A stretch of 64,000 bases of DNA, taken from Cheiracanthium punctorium. Taxonomy: Eukaryota > Arthropoda > Arachnida > Araneae > Cheiracanthiidae. Of this stretch, positions 33,623 through 45,415 are shown piece by piece (the first letter of the stretch is position 1; every line of letters starts with the position of its first letter). Position numbers and translations under genes: made by a program. Below the pieces are notes generated by a model, which worked only from the letters and a program-made list of their open reading frames with translations, was not told the DNA's origin and searched no databases. The stretch spans positions 186,001 through 250,000 of the forward strand of contig JAWZYV010013019.1 in NCBI GenBank assembly GCA_038373885.1, in the 5' to 3' direction.

Positions 33623-34312
33623 ATGCTTTCCAGTTAACTTGAACTCTTTTATTATATTTTTGGATCAACAGAACTCGAAATTTTTCTTCACTTATTTTAT
33701 TCCAGGGAACCAAAGGAGATTCCGATACTGTTAACCTGTACATTTTGTTTGTATGTTATTCTTTTTGAAATTAAATTTTTTTGTTGTTCAATAATTTAAT
33801 TATATCTTGCCTTTAGACGAACTTAATATATTGACAGAAAAAAGTATTACTTTAAATGAAAAATATTACATTTTGGGGACTTATTCTTGGAAAAACGTGA
33901 AATTTCTCCAACTTGCAATACTTTTGACCAGTAGTGTACTATTTTCTTCGGTAATTTGTGTAAAGCCGCTGAAACGCAATTTTCCGGTGTGATTTTTCCC
34001 CTTTGAGACCCATGTAAAAGTGGCACAAGTTAGCATATGTTTATTTTCATTTCTCAGAGCTCATGAGAGACTGAAATTTTGTGCATTGTATAATTAATGT
34101 AAGAGGTAAATTTTAGAAATTGGAAATTATATTTGTACGGGGAGCATATAAAAATTGAAATTTTGTATTTATTTAGATGGAATCTTCGGAAAATTTGAAT
34201 CGATATCATAAAATTCTGTACCTTTTTTACATAACTTTGTAATTTATTGTATATGTCTATCATCAATATTTAAGGAGTAAAGCCTAGGTCTGGGTTTTTG
34301 ACACACCCTGTA

Positions 34313-35124
34313 TATCCAAAACATTTTGATAGACAATATTAAACAATGAATGCGATTTTGAAACATTTTCTTTCTTGTTCTACTATTCTATTTACTCTCA
34401 AAGAAAGTTATTGAAGGTCGTCTAGGAATGTTTGAAAATTTTGAGAATGCATGACAAACATTTGTGAGTATTTTTCATGAAGTCCTTGTTCACGATTTTG
34501 CAACAGTGTTAAATAGTTCAGGGCACTTAATGTTGCATTGCCTACGAAGCGTATTACAAAGAAAGCTAATAAGAAAATTATTTTATGCAGTGCCATTTGC
34601 ATGACGACAGTTAAAATATCGATAAAGTGCCGAAAATTGATTATTTTGTTGTATGACATTTTTTAAAAGTAGCTTTCAAAATGGTCTGTCATTTGTCTTC
34701 CATAATGTGTTTCTCACCAATAAATTACGTATGAAGCTAAAGTTTAAAGAAATATGCGCGATATTCTAGGATAAGTTTGTTAAGTATGATTTTGCATAGT
34801 TACTTGCATTCAAGAAAGGGTTATTTTAATGAAAATCTACTTTTGTGTGACGCTACACAAAAAAAACCAACTTTATAATTTTACTTTGGTATCACTATCA
34901 TTTTGGCAATTAAATTTCATTATTATTTTTGCAAGATCAATTGTCTCTCTCATTTTTTTCTCTCTTGCGAAACGCTTTCGATTAGTGGAATCATCTATAA
35001 AACGGACAAGGAAAATGTAAATATATTAATATTAATATTAGATGTAATTAAACAACGATATCAAAATTTTCACTTTTTAAAACTCTAAATCTAAATCTAT
35101 GTCATTTTATTCGAAAATATTCAA
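34313..35124. other. No gene recognised
   Basis: AT-rich, with several short frames on both strands (34408-34659 minus, 34829-35020 plus). None has a recognisable motif. Confidence 0.4.
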
Positions 35125-35683
35125 TCATCCAATTGTATATTTTTTTAACATGCCGCAAGCTTATTTATTAAAAACGAAAAATTGAGTTCAGTAACAAAAG
35201 TTTCTTTAACCTTTTAATATTTGAAATTGGTAGTTAGTTAATGGAAAAATCTTACTTCGTCTTTGGCTAAAAAAAAGAAAGGGGAAAAGGAACGTGAGTG
35301 CATCTGTAGCTATTAATCATTTTAATTTGTTTCTCGAATAACTGAAGATCAACTCAGGTGTAATATAAAAATATCCAAAAACATTTTTTCCCTTTCTTTC
35401 TGTCGGTATTATTAAAAGACATAAACTCCTTCTGATGAATTAACGCCTTCCTTAAAAAAAAGCACTACAATGAAGGCTCGTGTTTCTTATGTGAAATAAA
35501 TGGATTCCCAAAACAAAAGACTACATTGTTCAGGCTTTTTTTCTTTATTGCTTTATTTGGGGAAAATCATTTAGAGAAATCTCATAATATTTATAACTAA
35601 TGATCAAAGAAATTCCACCGTTCATTGAGAAAGGAGAATGTATTTGTAGAAATGAACTCGGGAAAATTAATCGTTGGAAATTT
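35125..35683 (+). repeat. Diverged duplicated block, copy 1 (partner at 38288-38794)
   Basis: Shared runs in order include GTTTCTxTAACC, TTTGAAxTTG, AACTCAGGTGTAAT, ATTATTAAAAG, GTGAAATA, CAAAACAAAAGA, TACATTGTTC and TTTATAACT. No common reading frame is present. The duplicates are 3.16 kb apart and direct. Confidence 0.75.
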
Positions 35684-36603
35684 TTGCAATATTAATGCAA
35701 AATAATTAATTAGAAGAGATAATCTTGTTAATTTAGTTGAACTATGCGTCGAATGCATCAAAAAAGCATCTCAAGCACTTACACTTAATTTAGCTCTTTC
35801 GATATCCTCTTAAATTCGACATACAAAGCTGTGTATTCTGTACCTGGTAAAGTCCAATTTTCTCTCAATTATTTAAAGAGCATGGTTAGATATTTCAAAG
35901 CTTACTCGAGGTTTTGCATTGCAAACGTTTTGACTCCCCAATATTATGACTGCGAAATTATATTTAATAAATACGCAACCTGAATCCTAAGCACAGACTC
36001 ACGTATCTATCAACATTTTCATGTCACTTGAAATTATTAAATAATTGACACAGCTGACAGGTCGTTTCTTTAAGACGATATTTACCATCTTCAGTATTTT
36101 CAACTGAATGATTTATTTCTGGTGTTTAGACAGAGTAATATTGCCCATTCTCATAACGGTAAAACTATACTTTACCGAAGGCAATCCAAATCAAAATAAC
36201 ATTTACCCATCGTTGGTTATCTTGCCTAAATACTAGGCAAACTGGCAGCCAATACTGCGCCAATGAATCGGTTATATAGTTGAATATTAGCATTTGACTG
36301 CAAATATTTGCTATGCAACGACATTGTTGCACTACAATGCCTTTGGAACATTGAATGGCCTTTGACAGTAAACATTTGCAACGTAACGCCGAAATTTACT
36401 TTATTGTGGAAACATACTATTACTATTTTAAATGAACTGACTTATTATTTCGTTATTTCATTATTAAAAATGTTACAATATTTTATCTAGCTGTTAGAAG
36501 TGTTTATTATTCGAATAGTTACATAAAATATCGATAAATGTGTAGCTGTACCAGATTATTTTTCTCCCGTTCTTAGTTGAAGTTTGTGAAGCGCTTTCAA
36601 CTA
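35684..36603. other. No gene recognised
   Basis: AT-rich, with no coding or repeat signal beyond short inverted words. Confidence 0.4.
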
Positions 36604-36767
36604 GTTGTTTTATTCATTGAAGTCATTTTTAAAATCATAGTTAAGCATTTCTCAAATAGGTATAATCCGCTTATCATAGGTAACGCACAAGGAAAAAATC
36701 ATTGTTGTTTTATTCATTGAAGTCATTTTTAAAATCATAGGTAAGCATTTCTCAAATAGGTATAATC
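36604..36767 (+). repeat. 100-bp-offset recent tandem duplication
   Basis: 36604-36667 and 36704-36767 are identical except for one base (T at 36641, G at 36741). The 64-bp repeat unit includes GTTTTATTCATTGAAGTCAT and CATTTCTCAAATAGGTATAA. The intervening 36 bp is different or was truncated. It is young relative to the other duplications. Confidence 0.9.
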
Positions 36768-37651
36768 GCCTTACTTTTTTAACAGCCACACCCGTATTTT
36801 CTCGCTCACTGAAAGCATGTTTACACTGTGCATTCATAGCATCTCTATTTTAAGTTAATAAAAAGGCATTTTATGAAACGCGTATAAGCTCTAAAATTAA
36901 AGACTGCTGTGTAGAAGTTATTCTCTCCAAGCAGGGGTCGTTTGCACATTGTAGAAACGAATTTGCATTTATTTTTATCGTTTGAAATTTGATATTTGAA
37001 AAAGATCACACAGTTTCGATCCCAAATTGAGAACTACGATTAAAGAAATGAATGCAATATCGTTTCCATAAATTCGAAGGACGTTTCGTATAAGCAATTA
37101 AATAGTTTTTGTTCGGAATGTCATAATTCTTTGAAAGTAATATTCATGATGGGATTATATCACGAAGAGGGATTAAATGTACACAATTTGTTAAAAGAAG
37201 AAAAAAATCCAGATGGCTATTTTCAAAAAAAGGAGATATGCTTTCCATTATAATGCATTAATTCACAAAATACATTTTTTTTTTCATTTTAGCACTAGAG
37301 TTGTATAAACTTCAGACATAGATTTTTGCCTGCACGATCTGGCTACAGCGAAAGTGTGATTCACTTTTCAATCAATATGAATGAAGGTGAAGTAAGTGTT
37401 TTTAAACCATTCCCTGAAGGTTTGGCAGATAGCGGCAGAGTAGGGGGTATTTGAAAAGTCGCCAAAGTTGACTATGTTTGGCGATTTACCGCTAAGTTTT
37501 ACGCCAAAAAATAATTTCCTTAACTGAACCCAGCTTGGCTATAGCTTCTATATTTGACGAGAAATTGCCAAACCTTACTGTTAACGAATAGGAATATTAA
37601 TTATTGTCTAGAAAGGTGTCTATATTAGTGTAAATAAAGTGTAGTTTAAAT
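36768..37651. other. No gene recognised
   Basis: Contains short GTCGCCAAAGTTGAC / GGCGATTTACCGC words near 37460-37495, similar in style to repeats at 44.8 and 57.5 kb. No gene. Confidence 0.35.
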
Positions 37652-37960
37652 ATGTCTGATGAACATTGCAAAACAGTTTTAGTAGGCGATTTTAATGGAA
37701 ACAAAATCTCCGAGTTTGTAATGAAACAAGGAAGGCACATACGGCCGACACATAGATTATGTTACACTACCGAATATAATGGAAGAAGGAAGGCAGATGG
37801 GACCGATGCATGGATAATTGTGTACTTTCACACTTAATGTAGCAATAAAAAAAATAAAGCGGACACATGGATAATAATAAAACACTTTCCAATTTAATGA
37901 AGCAAGAACGACAAATAGGGCCGATATATGGGGACTATGATAGGCTTTCAATATAAAGCA
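37652..37960 (+). repeat. Degenerate ~60-bp tandem units over a 61-codon frame
   Basis: Three or so units share AAGxAxGxCAxATxxGxCCGA followed by CAxxGAxxATxxT. The first two lie inside a frame at 37652-37837 beginning MSDEHCKTVLVGDFNG. Conservation of the protein is not shown; the frame is probably a by-product of the repeat. Confidence 0.45.
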
Positions 37961-37981
37961 TTTTAATGCGTCTTTAAGAGG

Positions 37982-38006
37982 TTTTTTTTTTTTTTTTTTT
38001 TTTTTT
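37982..38006 (+). repeat. 25-base T tract
   Basis: Pure T homopolymer, possibly an inverted A-tail. No clear retroposon body is attached. Confidence 0.9.
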
Positions 38007-38287
38007 ACAAAAACCTATTTTTGAGTCAAATAATACTTTCGGGTAGGACGGGAAAGATTGGCAATTCTACAGACACAAGATCAAATATGCACGATTTCGC
38101 ACATTTACTACTAATCTACAACTACAGTCATCAACTACTGCTAACATTTCAGTACTGTGAAACATCTGCTACTGCTGCTGCATTCCACGTTAAATAAAAA
38201 TATCAATATCGTCCTACTTCAATTAACCATCTTTAAATATTTTAATCGTGAAACCCAAGCTCTTTAATTCTTTCCGGCTGATATATT

Positions 38288-38794
38288 TAATCATTCTACA
38301 GTTTCTTTTAATATTCATTAACTGTATTCATTAATAATGACAAATTATTCGCAACTGCAAAAGTTTCTCTAACCTCTTAATCTTTGAAGTTGCTAGTTAA
38401 CGGAGAAATCTTACAGCGTCGACAAAAGAAAACCGAAGCACACCTCTGTAACTATTAATCACTAGAATTTTCTCCACGACTAATTGAAGACCAACTCAGG
38501 TGTAATGCAAGTATTTCCGTAAGCATTTTCTTTTTTTTCTGCTTGTGTTATTAAAAGGCACGAACTATTTCTGGTGAGTTAAGTCTTCCATTTGAAAAAA
38601 AAAGCATCGGCTTTCTTCTGTGAAATAGATTTAATTGCAAAACAAAAGAATACATTGTTCCTTTTTTTTTTGAGAAAGTCGGTTTGAAAAAAATCACGTA
38701 GCATTTATAACTCATTTTATAAGATTTACCTCTCTTTATTTAAACGAAAGAGTCTGTCAAGAAATGAGCCCTGGTGAGTTAATCACTGGATAAT
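38288..38794 (+). repeat. Diverged duplicated block, copy 2 (partner at 35125-35683)
   Basis: Same ordered words as copy 1, with many indels. Upstream, CAAATTATTCGCAACTGCAA aligns with copy 1 at about 35188. No coding sequence. Confidence 0.75.
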
Positions 38795-39240
38795 GCTCTA
38801 GCGTTGTCGTATAAACATTTCTCAATAGATTGAGTTATAATGAACTATATAGAGAGTTATAGTTACATATAAATAGCTTATTATACGTACATTCTTTGTA
38901 GTTACTTGTGTCTACAGAAAAACGTGAGAATAATAGTAATGGATATATTTTTAGTACAAGAAAACACTAACTACTTTTAAAATTGTGATTGTTTTTCTTG
39001 TAATTTATAGATTTTAGTCTGCAAAACTGTTTCTTGTAATTTATTTATTTTAGTTTTCGAAACATAAAATTATTTAATCATATTATGGGGTCTTAAATAA
39101 AATTTTATAAAAATTTAATATTTAAAATTATGAAATAAACAAAAATTTTAAACGAAATTGTTTATTTTATATTTTGAAATACAAATTAACAATTTTTTTA
39201 TAACAAGGTGAACTTCAGAAAGCAGTCTGTTAAAAATTTG
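38795..39240. other. No gene recognised
   Basis: AT-rich. The lost left end of the following Tc1 element may lie here but no TIR could be matched. Confidence 0.35.
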
Positions 39241-40473
39241 TCCAAGCAATGGTTATGCCATTCGAATGATTTCTATTACTGAGGTGACGGGCAATCGGAC
39301 GGATGGAAATGGGGTTGTCACTGGCTGATGCTGCTAGGTGTCTTACTGTCTCGCAGTGTGGCCTACCATCTCTGGAATCAATATCAAACCGAAGCGTCTG
39401 CATCCAGAAGACATTTTCCAGGCCGACCACGAACTACAAAACCTGCAGAAGGCCGTTTTATAGCTCTTTCGGCCAAAAGGAGAAGAAGCATTTCTGTGCC
39501 GCAACTTTCTACGCTAGTACGAGGCAAAGGCGTCTTCACAATGCAGGTCCCTATCCAAGGCGACCTACACAATACATACCTCACACACAATACATACTCA
39601 CATAGTCCTCACATACACAAAGACAAGTTGTATGTGATCCCGTCAACGGACGACACAGAAGGGCTCACTTATCTTCAACAAGAGAACACGTTTCCTGGAC
39701 CAGACAGCGGTGGGCTTCTGTACTCTTTAAGAGACGAGTCCAGATTCACACTGGAAAGCGATTCAGGACGTCTGCTGATCTGGAAGGAACAAAGCACTAG
39801 ATATTATCAATCCTACATTGTTGAAAGATACAGCTACCGTGGTGGAATAATGTTTTGGGCAGGGATCTTAATGACTTGGTTGGTCCTAAGTGGCGTATCG
39901 CCGTTTTAATATTTTTGTCAGGACTATTTTGATTCCCAGCTCAACTCGAAGGCGTTCTATTATTATTGATAGTTGGTGTTCTGTGTTAGATGTTTATGTG
40001 CGTAAAGAAATGTGTGCCAATAAATTGTGTTTGTGAAACAAGCTTAGTTATTTTGCGTCATGACAGAGTGATAGGGAGGAATTCTGACTGGTGTGAGATA
40101 TCGGGATGAGATGCTTGATCCATATGTCCGCCTATATTGCGGTGCAATTGGCAATGATTTCATTCTGATAGATGATGATGCATGACCTCACCGAGGAATA
40201 GTAGCTGAGGAATATCTTGCGGATCTTGGTTTAGAGCGAATGGAATGGCCAGCTCAATCTCCAGGCCAGAATCAGATAGAGAATCTTTGGGACTATCTTG
40301 GAAGACCGGATGCTGCTTTAAGTCCACCTCCAAGGCCTTTAGGAGACCTGGAATAAAGTTTATTCCGTGTCTGGTCGTCACTTCCCATTTCGGATACCGA
40401 CAACTTAATAGACAGCATGTAAAGTCGATGCCGCCAATGCTTTCGAGCTAGGGGTGGGCATATCCCTTATTAA
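39241..40473 (+). pseudogene. Tc1-like transposase, near full length, centre replaced
   Basis: The N-terminal part (GRMEMGLSLADAARCLTVS, then SVAYHLWNQYQTEASASRRH) is a Tc1 paired-type DNA-binding domain. The GRPR hinge and ALSAKRRRSISVPQL follow. The first catalytic motif is intact as DESRFTLESDSGRLLIW near 39733. YSYRGGIMFWAGI ends before the family's next block. About 170-200 bp of unrelated sequence (39880-40075, with an AATAAA) replaces the centre. Coding similarity resumes with LTGVRYRDEMLDPYVRLYCG and FILIDDDA, then a stop and PH. The third motif region is ERMEWPAQSPGQNQIENLWD, and the end is RARGGHIPY at the stop at 40471-40473. The longest open frame is 39328-39909. Confidence 0.9.
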
Positions 40474-40742
40474 ATTCATTTTTGTTGTTTCTATGACATT
40501 TTACCACATAAACCTGTGATATATTATTTTTTCCAAGAATGGACTTTTCCAGCGAGATTTTTTTTTTTTTTTTTGCTGTTCTTGTAAATCCTTTTTGCAT
40601 TTATCTTACGTAAGCGTCTATGTTGCAGTCAATACTTAACTGTTTTGTGCACATGTCATTCAAATTTGGAGTTTCTACATTCACGCATTTGCAAATTAGG
40701 CGCAAAAATCCGATTGTTCCTTAACTTTTGGAGGCCAGTGTA
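40474..40742 (+). mobile_element. 3' end of the Tc1 element with terminal repeat
   Basis: The element ends AACTTTTGGAGGCCAGTG followed by TA, the classic right TIR of this Tc1 group (inward TACACTGGCCTCCAAAAGTT). No matching left TIR was found upstream of 39241, so the 5' end is truncated. Confidence 0.75.
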
Positions 40743-42126
40743 TTATACATTTGTTCACTTTAGGGACCTTTCTATACCCTGAGATTTCTTATTTAAGTAC
40801 TTCCCCGTTACAATGTTATCATACTTTTTTTCCAATTCTCCTTTCGTAAAAAATTTCAAAACTGAAATTTAAAAAGCAATAAAAAATAACTATTTAAAAA
40901 TGTTCGTCTTCAAAACGAATAAAAATTAATAGATTTACACAAAACACATGTGCCAGTAATTAACTGAATATAAGTTTCAAAATGTACAAAAAATGGTCTA
41001 AAACTTTAAAAAAATAAAAAATGAAAGATAAATTTAAAAAAACTTTGAAAAGAAGTAGAATGATGTCATTCTCCAGAAGGAAAAAATAAATGAAGGAATA
41101 AATATCAAAGAAGGAAAAAATAATAGATTTTAAAGAATGAAAAAGAAGGTATAAAGTAACATTATAAATAATAGTTAAGTGGAAATTACACAAAGTATAA
41201 GATTAAAAGAGACTAAACAGGATTTTCAAAAAATTACAAAATAGCAGCAAGACAAAAAAAAGAAAGAAAAATAAGACAGTTCCCTCATTTTTTAATATTT
41301 TTTTAACACAGAACAAAGAACAAGACACACTACGAAGACAAAAAAGAGGATAGAAACAGTGATATTCCAAGCAGAATTAATTAAGGGGATCGAAGGACTA
41401 TCACAAACAAGTATTTTGCATGTGCTAGTTACGTAATAGGAAATGCTGTTAAAAAATCGATAAAAACATTAAAACCATAAATATATATATTTTTTAATCT
41501 AATGGTATGGAGAACTAATAAAAATTGGACTGCCCAATCATAAAACTTAGGCCACGAGATTTTTGAACTGCATCAGTATTTAGATTCGTTTATAGTTTTC
41601 AAACGCTTTTGTAAGATCGATTGCACTTATTTTACAAAATTTGATAATACTTATAAAAAGAGCAGCTCTTTAAATACTACTTTCTTGTTTTAAAGATGAA
41701 AAATTCGTCATGAAACATAGATAGTTTATTTAGTGAAAGATGTAGGGTAACTGCAGAAAAAATGGTATTCAATAAACGCAATTTCGAGCCTCTTCCACTC
41801 AATGAGTTATATAAATTACTATTTTCGTTGGAATAAATTTATATAGTGAATATTTTAGTTAAATCATATAAATAGGGTGCTCCTTTTGTCTTTTTCTTCA
41901 TCAAATACTAAAACCTTAAGTCTGAACTATAACTGCAAAATACAAAAAAGTGCAGCTATACAAGAGATAATTTCACATAGCTCTAATCCACTTCTAATCG
42001 GAAAGTGTCGTACAGTCAATATGGTCACATGAAGATTTATCTTTCTTGTTCAATTTTACTTTACTGGTAAACATCGTTCTCTCTAAAGATTAATTGGACG
42101 TTTTTACAGAATCCAAAATAAAACTT

Positions 42127-42149
42127 TATATATATATATATATATATAT
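42127..42149 (+). repeat. TA microsatellite
   Basis: About eleven TA units. No associated element seen. Confidence 0.9.
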
Positions 42150-42539
42150 GAATTTATCATATTCAAAAATAATTACATGCATAAATTCTAATTAATACCG
42201 AGTAAAATACGGCATCTGACATCAAACAACTCCTGAAATACACCACGTGTGCAGTTTTACTTTTAATTAAAATTTCTTCACAACTGTGTTGCTATTACTT
42301 TGAGAATTTTTCAAAAGTCACTCTGAAATAAAAATGGACTCTCAAAATATGTTCTGTTTACCCAGATAATTAGCCATCAATTATAAATGCGATTTCTAAA
42401 GATTTCAAGTAAGGGTACGAGTTAAAATGGGAAAAAGAAGAAAAAAAAAATTCTTAAGAGAAAAAAAGCTCTTTAAACAAAACAGTAAATATTTAAAATC
42501 ATGTCAAGATTGAAATGACTTCGTTTGGACTTTTTTATG

Positions 42540-42568
42540 CTATTTTATTTTATTTTATTTTATTTATC
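42540..42568 (+). repeat. ATTTT microsatellite
   Basis: Five or so ATTTT units followed by ATTTATC. Confidence 0.85.
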
Positions 42569-44841
42569 GATTTATTTTTTGCTTGATGCATTTAATTTGT
42601 GGAGACGTTATTAATCATGGTTGCTTTGGCAAATGAAAAATATTTGGTAGACACACATATGCATACATATTCTTTTCTTATTGTTAACATGCTCCAAACT
42701 AATTAGTTACAAATTTGTAAAAAGTAATACTGGAATATCATTAATACATTAGGTTTTTAAAATGAATAATAAATATTTTTGAGGCAACCAATAACGATTT
42801 TACTGGTGTATTATGTTTAAACATAAGTTCGCATTTTCATGCTTTAAAATTTCTTTATTTTTTCCATGAAATATCTGTATTCTTGACATAACAACTGGGA
42901 TGCGCATTCGTTTAAATTAAGATTGTTGAGATTCGTTTAAATTGAGATTTAAAAATGTACTTTCACCCTTTATAAAAACGAATGTCCGATATATCGTATT
43001 AAATGCATGTCATTCTGTTTTCACTGTCATTCTATATGCATTTGCTTTTCCTTAAAACGTTATGAAACTTACTTATCACATACATGGAGAAATTCATTTG
43101 CCACATGAATTAAGAAATGTTTTTCGTGTATTCTGCTTTTGAAAACACTGAAAGCTTTTAAAGAAGTTTATATGTTTACAATTTTTTGTAATTTCAGCTA
43201 TTTTTAAACAAATACGGGATGTTTCACAAAGAACCCAGCATGAAAAATGGAAAAACGGTGATTTATAAAGTCGTGAGTCTCTCTATTCTAAAAAAAAATA
43301 AAGGCCGCTGGCGCTGTCAAAAGCTTGTTTCCCTATCTCCTCCTGAACCGTGGGGATTTGAATTTCGACTAAGGTGCCCACAGATTCGAAAAATTCCGAG
43401 GAACCTGCTAAGCTGACTTAAATTTCGAAAATCGAATTATTTTAGATATTAATAAAAAACTGAAAAAATAAACATAATGGTTGCCAGATTTGGCATAAAA
43501 TCATTCATTCCTTTGCAACAAAGCGTTTCCAAGTATCTAGAATCGCGTGAAATTTACAAACATGAGTTAGAATTACGCTCATTTTACGCCGAAATAAAAA
43601 CTATCTTTCTTCTATATTAATAAAACAATGTGTAAACTGTTAGTTAGTTTGTTTGAATGTGTCTCGCGTAGCTCGCAGACGGGTGATCATAGACCTGCCA
43701 AATTTTGTACGGAAATTTTCCACGACAGGTCCCGAGACACCTCGAAGCGATTTTTTCAAAATTCGAATTATTTTAAGAGATATCGATAAAAAACGTATCG
43801 CAAAAGGCTAATTTTTGCTTTCCGCCATTTCGTAATTGTAACCCCACAGTGGAAAAAGCGACGATTAAGCTTATCTAGGTTGCCACATTCGGCAAGTTTA
43901 TTAAATGATTCAGACTCTTGAAGTAAAAATAAAAGAATAACGATTTTTTTGTCTAGATTATTTGTAAGGCTGTTTTTAAATTAAAATATCGTGTGCATAG
44001 GAAATCAGAGCAGGAATGAAATGATTTTTATACTCAAAAGAAACATATTATTTAGAAATTTTCTGAGACTAAAATGCGCAACTTTTTAATTTGGCGAAAA
44101 ATTAAACGGTTTTGTGCGATTTTGAGGAGATTATTCTAATGCTTGGCGCAATTTATCGTAATTTATCGTCTGCTGAATACACCTGAGAATAAGGTTTTGA
44201 AATTTTCATTCAGTTGGAATTGTGCATTTTTCTGTGCAGCTTTTCTCCATCTATTAATGACTATGTCATTTTATCTCTCACCCCTTTTATTGAAAATTGT
44301 GGCCAAAAATGCGACATAAAAGTATGCCACATAATTTTACATATATTTAAATACTATTAGTTCACAACAGCTTTAATCTATTGTTACAATATTTCGTAAG
44401 CTGTAGAATAGGCATCACCTGTATTTTTCTATAAATAGGTTACAATAATATGAAATAAGTAACTCAAAATGTGTTACACAAAGTTGACAATTTTCAAATA
44501 GTAAGTTCGCTTAGACAACAGGAGTTTAGAATTAGCGATTTTTCGTTTTTCCAAAACCGAATAACTAATATCTTGAAAATGAAAAATAATTAAAATGCAG
44601 ATTATTTTAAACCCGGTTCGGTCCAGCTGGATTATTTGCTACCAGTAGAAATATTTGGCGGTGTTAACTATGCCATTATAGCAGTTATAGTACACTTTGG
44701 ATATTTGCTAGCGTGACGAGATGGTATAATTCGTGGTGCTAAGTACGCCAATCTGCAAACGATTATATAAATGAAAATATGGATAACGGTTTTCCGGTAA
44801 CCTTAAATGAACAGTAATTATAGGTTGTGAGCATGTGTAAA

Positions 44842-44957
44842 TCGCCAAATAATGAAAAGTCGCCATTGGTGGCAATCTATCCTATCTGTTCCGTAGCTTT
44901 TATTAACTTTACATGTACGCAAGTCGCCAAATAATGAAAAATCGCCATGGGTGGCAA
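44842..44957 (+). repeat. Direct pair of TCGCCAAATAATGAAAA units
   Basis: 44842-44875 and 44924-44957 are near identical (TCGCCAAATAATGAAAA, then TCGCCATxGGTGGCAA), 82 bp apart, inside Helitron 3. Confidence 0.85.
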
Positions 44958-45109
44958 ATTCGCAAGGTGTCCAATAGGTTTTACATTATTAAAAATACAG
45001 CTAAAACAGATGTTCTGATTTTATTACGCTTTAGCTCCTAATTAATATAACTTTTGAATGGCAACACTAAATATCATTGTGTTTCTGAGGAGTGCAAATA
45101 ATTTTTCCA

Positions 45110-45221
45110 GCGATTATAAGCGGAATCCGCACTCCAGGTGGAGTATAGCTCAGGTCCCGTTCAACACGGATTCCCATAACAAAATATCTTCCGTCCTACG
45201 AGGGGGAGGGGGTCTACTGTA
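45110..45221. mobile_element. Pogo-like right end inside Helitron 3
   Basis: GGGGGTCTACTG followed by TA is the inverse of the CAGTAGACCCCC-type pogo end. CCCGTTCAACACGGATTCCC just upstream resembles pogo subterminal sequence. Only the end is present, so it was captured by or inserted into the Helitron and then trimmed. Confidence 0.5.
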
Positions 45222-45415
45222 GTGTGAAGTTTAAATTTTTATGTACCAATGAACATGCAAGAACCAAGCAATGTGTAGCTCAGTAACATTCTATCTGATC
45301 CAATCTTCGGGTTTGTGTGTTGAAATTACGTCTTTTTTACGAATAAGCCTTATTAGGGGCCGAATGCCTCATACGAAAAGCGAGCGTAGCGAGTCTGGGG
45401 GCCTTGGCCCCTAGT

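Larger units (their letters stand above)
32271..33938. mobile_element. Tc1-like element with ~650-bp inverted arms
   Basis: The ends are TACACTACTGGTCAAAAGTA and its inverse TACTTTTGACCAGTAGTGTA, bordered by TA. The inverted match extends far inward, to about 32919 on the left and 33277 on the right. Each arm therefore contains the transposase C-terminus and the preceding intron. Only the middle ~360 bp is single-copy. Tc1 TIRs are usually tens to a few hundred bp, so these are abnormal and suggest an inverted duplication. Confidence 0.85.
31985..34312. mobile_element. Palindromic MITE split by a Tc1 insertion
   Basis: The left arm 31985-32240 matches the inverted right arm 33985-34290: both contain ATATACAATAAATTACAAA, then TTTTATGgTAxCGATT and AAATTTCAGxCTxTCAT. 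The right end reads ACACACCCTGTATATCC, a mariner-like terminus; the left terminus is not recognisable. The Tc1 element at 32271-33938 sits in the middle. Confidence 0.6.
40743..43603. other. AT-rich stretch, nothing recognised
   Basis: Includes A- and T-rich segments whose minus-strand frame at 40960-41193 is mostly F, L, I and Y. The frame at 43219-43416 has no recognisable motif. Confidence 0.45.
43604..45414 (+). mobile_element. Non-autonomous Helitron, different family (copy 3)
   Basis: The 5' end reads TCTTTCTTCTATATTAATAA, preceded by A at 43603. The 3' end has a short hairpin GGGGCCTTGGCCCC merging into CTAG, followed by T at 45415. It is bounded by A and T as Helitrons require. Interior words (CGTAATTGTAACCCC, GGAAATCAGAGCAGGAATGA, GGCGCAATTTAT) are shared with the Helitrons at 19 and 60 kb, but the ends differ and the minisatellite is absent. 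It contains no Rep/helicase. Confidence 0.8.

Noticed and set aside
40960..41193. Hydrophobic minus-strand frame resembling membrane segments
   Set aside because: The run of F, L, I and Y comes from A-rich plus-strand sequence; no charged loops or conserved pattern.
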